This document shows, one piece after another, positions 6,564 to 9,827 of a stretch of DNA of 9,827 nucleotides. The stretch spans positions 1-9,827 of the forward strand of contig JAZULW010000082.1 of assembly GCA_045603285.1 (NCBI GenBank), written 5' to 3'. This DNA comes from RGIG3009 sp045603285 (GTDB taxonomy: Bacteria; Bacillota; Clostridia; Oscillospirales; Acutalibacteraceae). How positions within the stretch are numbered: the first letter of the stretch is position 1; each line of letters begins with the position of its first letter. The notes under the pieces were generated by a model. The model saw only the letters and a list, made by a program, of their open reading frames with translations, ran no database searches and was not told the DNA's origin. The position numbers and the translations under genes were made by a program.

Positions 6564-7286
6564 TCAGCGCCCTGATAAAAGGTTTTGCAGATGTGCCATA
6601 CACGCACCTGTCGGTTCGTTGAGATGCCCGAAAGGGAAAGGAATCCCCATGGTGTCGTATTTTACTTGACACAACTTGCGAAAGGGCAAGAGTTCCACGT
6701 TGTCCACGTTGGGGTGTGTTTCGGCCAACTGTTTCAAAGCCAATACGCTGTCTTTCGTATCGTTTACGGTCGGGATAATGACTTGGCGCAACGTGGTGGG
6801 AATCTGTTTGCGGCATAACAAGTCCAAAAAGGCAAGCGGCCCGTAAAGAGACGTGCCTACATAGGCGCGGTAATCCTCGTCGCGGGTGTACTTAATGTCA
6901 AGCAACACGCGGTCGGTCACGTCAAGCAGAGAACAGATTTCATCTGTCAAGAGGCAACCGGAGGTGTCCAAACAGGTGTGCAACCCCTGCTCGTGGCAAA
7001 GCGAGAAAAACTCGTGCACAAAAGCGGCCTGTAACAATGGCTCACCGCCCGATACCGTCACACCGCCTTTGTCGCCAAAATATTCGCGAAAGCGCAAAGC
7101 GCGGGAAACCAATTCATCGGGCGAGTAAGGTGTACCGCCGTCAAGCGCCCACGTGTCGGGATTGTGACAACAGTGGCATCGCAACGGGCATCCTTGCAAA
7201 AAGACCACAAACCGAACCCCGGGGCCGTCCAGCGTGCCCATGCTTTGCAGAGAATGGACACGGCCGAGTTGTGTTTGTTTCGTCAT
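6564..7286 (-). CDS. pflA: Pyruvate formate-lyase activating enzyme (radical SAM)
   Basis: This 240-residue cytosolic radical-SAM enzyme abstracts hydrogen from a specific glycine of PflB, creating the glycyl radical that makes the lyase active. The 4Fe-4S cluster motif CPLRCHCC supplies C33, C37 and C40 (CX3CX2C). DGPGVRFVVFLQG just before it and HNPDTW after it are family signatures. GGVTVSGGEPLLQ is the SAM-binding GGE block, with HTCLDTSG and LLDIKYT further on. The length matches E. coli PflA (246). The start codon overlaps the pflB stop as ATGA, and no strong ribosome site precedes it, so translation is probably coupled to pflB. It shares the pflB promoter and riboswitch. Confidence 0.95.
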   Translation of the reverse strand: MTKQTQLGRVHSLQSMGTLDGPGVRFVVFLQGCPLRCHCCHNPDTWALDGGTPYSPDELVSRALRFREYFGDKGGVTVSGGEPLLQAAFVHEFFSLCHEQGLHTCLDTSGCLLTDEICSLLDVTDRVLLDIKYTRDEDYRAYVGTSLYGPLAFLDLLCRKQIPTTLRQVIIPTVNDTKDSVLALKQLAETHPNVDNVELLPFRKLCQVKYDTMGIPFPFGHLNEPTGACMAHLQNLLSGR

Positions 7287-9514
7287 ATCGTTTCGTGGAA
7301 GGTGCGGCTGATGACCTCGCGTTGTTGTTCACGCGACAACTTGTTAAAGTTGACCGCATACCCCGAAACACGAATGGTCAAGTTGGGATAGTCTTCGGGA
7401 TTTTCGTAAGCCTTCATCAAGGTTTCACGGTTGAGCACGTTCACGTTGATGTGGTGTGCCTTTTTGGTAAAATAACCGTCCAAAATCTGCACCAAATTGT
7501 GGATGCGTTCTTCCTCAGTGCGGCCGAGCGCCTCAGGCGTAATAGAGAAAGTGTTGGAAATGCCGTCACGGCAATCGTCGTAACTGATCTTGGCTACCGA
7601 GTTGAGAGAGGCAAGGGCACCGTTTTCTTCGCGGTTGTGCATGGGGTTGGCACCGGGGGCAAAGGGCGCAAAGGCTTCGCGCCCGTCGGGAGTGGCGCCC
7701 GTGTTTTTTCCGTACATCACGTTGGACGTGATGGTCAGCACCGAAAGCGTGTGAATGGCGTTGCGGTAGGTGGGTGTTTTGCGCAATTCGGTAATCATAC
7801 GGTGCGTCATATCTTTGGCAATCAAGTCCACGCGATCGTCGTCATTGCCGAATTTCGGGAAATCGCCCACCGTGTTAAAGTCTACAATGAAGCCGTTTTC
7901 GTCTTTGATGGGATGCACCTGTGCGTATTTGATGGCACTGAGCGAGTCTGCCACCACCGACAACCCCGCAATGCCGAACGCCATAAAACGGTCCACAGAA
8001 GTGTCGTGCAAAGCCATCTGACTCTTTTCGTACGCGTACTTGTCGTGCATATAATGGATGATGTTCATCGTGTTCACATACAGACGGCTCAACCACGGGA
8101 TATACACGCCCAGGCGCGCCACCACTTCATCAAAATCAAGCACGTCGCCTTCCATCACCGGCATTTGCGGGCCGATGTGCATTTGGCTGGTGGTGTCATA
8201 CCCGCCGTTGATAGCGATCAACAACAGTTTGGCAAGGTTGCACCGTGCACCGAAGAATTGCATCTGCTTGCCCACTTTCATCGCGGATACGCAACACGCG
8301 ATGGCATAATCGTCCCCGTAATGAGGACGCATCACGTCGTCGTCTTCGTATTGAATGGAATCGGTGTCGGCCGATACTTTGGCGCAGAATTTTTTAAAGT
8401 TTTCGGGCAACGCCGTGGACCACAACACCGTGAGGTTGGGTTCGGGAGCCGAGCCGAGCGTATACAGCGTGTTGAGCATGCGGAAACTGCTTTTGGTCAC
8501 AAGCGTGCGCCCGTCCTCGCCCATACCGCCTACCACTTCGGTGATCCACATGGGGTCGCCGCCAAACAGTTCGTTGTATTCGGGGGTGCGCAAGTGACGC
8601 GCAATGCGCAATTTCATCACGAAATCGTCCATCAGTTCTTGGGCACCTTCTTCGGTAAGGGTGCCGTTTTGAATATCGCGCTCAATGTAAATGTCAAAGA
8701 ACGTGCTCACGCGGCCGAGCGACATAGCGGCGCCGTTTTGCTCTTTAATGGCGGCCAAATATCCAAAATAGGTCCATTGAATGGCTTCGCGCGCATTTTT
8801 GGCGGGTTCGCTGATATCAAACCCGTACAGAGCCGCCATCTCTTTCATATACCCAAGGAACGTGATTTGTTGGAACAACTCTTCGTCCAAACGGATGGTA
8901 TCCGCATCAAACGCGTGTTCGGCAAGGGCTTTTTTGTCTTTTTTCTTTTCTTCAATCAAGCGGTCAATGCCGTACAACGCCACACGGCGATAATCGCCAA
9001 TGATACGGCCGCGGCCGTAGGCATCAGGAAGCCCCGTGATAATATGGCATTTACGCGCAGCGCGCATCTCGTCGGTATAGGCACGGAACACGCCATCGTT
9101 ATGGGTGGTGCGGAAGCGGAATTCTTCTTCCACTTTCGGGCTGAGTTTGTAGCCGTATGCTTCGCACGCTTGCCGCACCATCCGCATACCGCCAAACGGG
9201 TTGACACTGCGTTTCAGCGGACGGTTGGTCTGCATACCCACGATGATCTCGTTTTCTTTATCAATATACCCCGGAGAAAAACTGGTGAGTGACGATACGG
9301 TGGCGGTATCGATATCCAATACACCGCCGAACTGTCGCTCAAGCGCCAGCAAGTTTTGCAATTTTTTCATAACGGTATTGGTACGGGCGGTGGCGCTCGC
9401 CAAAAAAGCCGCGTCACCCGTGTAGGGGGCGTAGTTTGTTTGAATAAAATCGCGCACGTTGATTTCGTCCTGCCAAGCACCGGCAACAAATCCGTTCCAA
9501 TTGGCGTGCATCAT
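7283..9514 (-). CDS. pflB: Formate C-acetyltransferase (pyruvate formate-lyase)
   Basis: This glycyl-radical enzyme converts pyruvate and coenzyme A to acetyl-CoA and formate during anaerobic growth. The 743-residue protein aligns by eye with E. coli PflB (760) throughout, including NVRDFIQ, LTGLPDAYGRGRIIGDYRRVALYGID and QWTYFGYLAA. The catalytic cysteine pair is C407-C408 in DYAIACCVSAM. The radical glycine is G718 in RVSGYAV near the C-terminus. These motifs distinguish it from glycerol dehydratase and choline TMA-lyase relatives. The start ATG at 9512-9514 (an adjacent ATG follows) lies 6-7 bases after GAGGAGGA. Upstream in-frame codons reach back to 9595, but they are in the riboswitch/terminator leader and are rejected. 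PflA follows immediately. Its formate also feeds 10-formyl-tetrahydrofolate, which fits the ZTP riboswitch control. Confidence 0.97.
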   Translation of the reverse strand: MMHANWNGFVAGAWQDEINVRDFIQTNYAPYTGDAAFLASATARTNTVMKKLQNLLALERQFGGVLDIDTATVSSLTSFSPGYIDKENEIIVGMQTNRPLKRSVNPFGGMRMVRQACEAYGYKLSPKVEEEFRFRTTHNDGVFRAYTDEMRAARKCHIITGLPDAYGRGRIIGDYRRVALYGIDRLIEEKKKDKKALAEHAFDADTIRLDEELFQQITFLGYMKEMAALYGFDISEPAKNAREAIQWTYFGYLAAIKEQNGAAMSLGRVSTFFDIYIERDIQNGTLTEEGAQELMDDFVMKLRIARHLRTPEYNELFGGDPMWITEVVGGMGEDGRTLVTKSSFRMLNTLYTLGSAPEPNLTVLWSTALPENFKKFCAKVSADTDSIQYEDDDVMRPHYGDDYAIACCVSAMKVGKQMQFFGARCNLAKLLLIAINGGYDTTSQMHIGPQMPVMEGDVLDFDEVVARLGVYIPWLSRLYVNTMNIIHYMHDKYAYEKSQMALHDTSVDRFMAFGIAGLSVVADSLSAIKYAQVHPIKDENGFIVDFNTVGDFPKFGNDDDRVDLIAKDMTHRMITELRKTPTYRNAIHTLSVLTITSNVMYGKNTGATPDGREAFAPFAPGANPMHNREENGALASLNSVAKISYDDCRDGISNTFSITPEALGRTEEERIHNLVQILDGYFTKKAHHINVNVLNRETLMKAYENPEDYPNLTIRVSGYAVNFNKLSREQQREVISRTFHETI

Positions 9515-9520
9515 AATATA

Positions 9521-9528
9521 TCCTCCTC
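9521..9528 (-). promoter_or_regulatory. Ribosome binding site of pflB
   Basis: The minus strand reads GAGGAGGA here, ending six bases before the ATG at 9514. It decides the pflB start: the longer open frame upstream has no such site and passes through the terminator stem. It lies only a few bases after the attenuator T-run. Confidence 0.85.
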
Positions 9529-9530
9529 GA

Positions 9531-9569
9531 AACAAAAAGGGCAAACCGACTTTCAAAATCGGTTTGCCC
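9531..9569 (-). terminator. Attenuator terminator in the pflB leader
   Basis: On the minus strand GGGCAAACCGA (9569-9559) pairs perfectly with TCGGTTTGCCC (9549-9539), an 11-bp stem with a nine-base loop. It is followed directly by TTTTTGTT (9538-9531). The stem stands between the promoter and the ribosome binding site, so it must be a conditional terminator. Its 5' arm includes the GGGC that ends the riboswitch aptamer, so ligand-bound aptamer and terminator cannot form together. Ligand is therefore expected to switch expression on. Confidence 0.9.
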
Positions 9570-9660
9570 AGACGGTCGGCATTCACAAATCCCAAAAGCG
9601 AGAATTGTACGTTTGCAATCCCCCGCGGTGCTCCGCGTTATCCGTCAGTCATGCAAACGG
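9566..9660 (-). promoter_or_regulatory. ZTP riboswitch (pfl RNA motif) controlling pflBA
   Basis: This RNA senses ZTP/ZMP (AICAR phosphates), which build up when 10-formyl-tetrahydrofolate is short. On the minus strand the conserved elements are in order. P1 is CGTTTGCA (9659-9652) paired with TGCAAACG (9617-9610). Next comes the TGACTG-type core GACTGACGG (9650-9642). P2 is CGCGG-AGCA-CCGCG (9637-9624), running into the G-rich GGGG strand. The 3' signature is CCGTCTGGGC (9575-9566). The known pseudoknot, usually GGCG with CGCC, appears here as GACGG (9646-9642) with CCGTC (9575-9571), a pairing-preserving variant. Gene context (pflB, the gene the motif was named after) agrees. An intrinsic terminator overlaps the 3' end. 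The leader start is near 9671. Confidence 0.9.
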
Positions 9661-9677
9661 CATAAAATTGTATTTCC

Positions 9678-9706
9678 ATTGTAAAACAAGATGTGGTGTT
9701 TGTCAA
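9678..9706 (-). promoter_or_regulatory. Consensus sigma-A promoter of pflBA
   Basis: The minus strand has a perfect -35 TTGACA (9706-9701), a 17-base spacer and a -10 TACAAT (9683-9678). Transcription should start near 9671, giving a leader of about 155 bases that contains the riboswitch and attenuator. The promoter itself looks strong, so control is likely mainly at termination. Confidence 0.88.
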
Positions 9707-9754
9707 GTCAAATATACACAAAAAATAGTGGAAAGCACCGCGATTCTCTTTGGA

Positions 9755-9783
9755 TTGACAAAAAATGGGTAGAGTGGTACACT
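9755..9783 (+). promoter_or_regulatory. Promoter of the divergent gene at the right edge
   Basis: TTGACA (9755-9760) is followed after 17 bases by TACACT (9778-9783), with TG at 9775-9776 forming an extended -10. The start point would be near 9790, leaving a very short leader before the ribosome binding site. It is divergent from the pflBA promoter, with 48 bases between the two -35 boxes. Confidence 0.75.
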
Positions 9784-9801
9784 GACAGCGAGGTGAACAT
9801 A

Positions 9802-9827
9802 ATGTCAAATCAATCACTCACGCGCAG
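9802..9827 (+). CDS. Start of an unidentified gene, truncated by the window
   Basis: An ATG at 9802 follows GAGGTG (9790-9795) at six bases and lies about 12 bases downstream of the predicted start point of a good promoter. Only MSNQSLTR can be read before the window ends. This is too little to name a product. The divergent position relative to pflBA could fit a regulator or an unrelated gene. Confidence 0.6.

Noticed and set aside
7037..9292. A 751-codon open frame on the plus strand opposite pflB and pflA
   Set aside because: It is antisense to two genes with full-length, motif-complete products. The sequence is His/Val/Phe/Arg-rich with no recognisable domain, as expected for a shadow frame, and no ribosome site supports it.
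9515..9595. A 27-codon N-terminal extension of pflB
   Set aside because: The extension is the translation of the terminator hairpin and ribosome site. The family start and the strong GAGGAGGA site support the ATG at 9514.
1..9827. CRISPR arrays, tRNA or rRNA genes, insertion sequences, phage genes
   Set aside because: No repeat-spacer periodicity, cloverleaf, transposase or terminal inverted repeats were seen. Apart from the leaders described, the window is densely filled with ordinary coding genes.

Overview
The window looks like a chromosomal segment of an anaerobic, low-to-mid GC Firmicute, probably a gut-type clostridium. The evidence is a glycyl-radical pyruvate formate-lyase with its radical-SAM activase, a single-step meso-diaminopimelate dehydrogenase, strong GGAGG ribosome binding sites, consensus sigma-A promoters, and a lipoprotein operon of clostridial type. 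Genus cannot be decided from the sequence alone.

Layout. (1) Positions 1-1016, minus strand: ddh, meso-diaminopimelate dehydrogenase, which makes the lysine and peptidoglycan precursor. (2) Positions 1017-1232: a divergent intergenic region carrying promoters for ddh and for the next operon. (3) Positions 1233-3144, plus strand: an OmpR-type response regulator and a membrane histidine kinase, overlapping by 8 bases. (4) Positions 3220-6470, plus strand: a three-gene operon encoding a VTC-domain (polyphosphate polymerase-like) protein, a DUF4956 membrane protein and a Cthe_2159-type beta-helix lipoprotein. It ends at a strong hairpin terminator shared with the convergent pfl genes. (5) Positions 6564-9514, minus strand: pflB-pflA, overlapping by ATGA. 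Its leader of about 155 nt contains a ZTP riboswitch (the 'pfl' RNA motif) and an overlapping intrinsic terminator, behind a consensus promoter. (6) Positions 9755-9827: a divergent promoter and the first eight codons of a plus-strand gene that runs off the end.

How the parts fit. Two control circuits can be read directly from the DNA. In the first, the response-regulator gene and the VTC operon each carry a tandem TTCAAT repeat with an 11-base period, about 10 bases upstream of an extended -10 box. This suggests that the two-component system activates both itself and the VTC/DUF4956/beta-helix operon. A 10-bp perfect inverted repeat ties the left side of the VTC promoter to the VTC ribosome binding site. 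It would mask that site in read-through mRNA but not in mRNA started at the local promoter. In the second circuit, ZTP (the signal of 10-formyl-tetrahydrofolate shortage) should relieve termination upstream of pflB, whose product supplies formate for one-carbon metabolism.

The most interesting material is the two-component/VTC/DUF4956/beta-helix locus. Its parts belong to known families, but the biochemical job of the set is, to my knowledge, not established in bacteria. The riboswitch is a known class, identified here from sequence and covariation-like base pairs.
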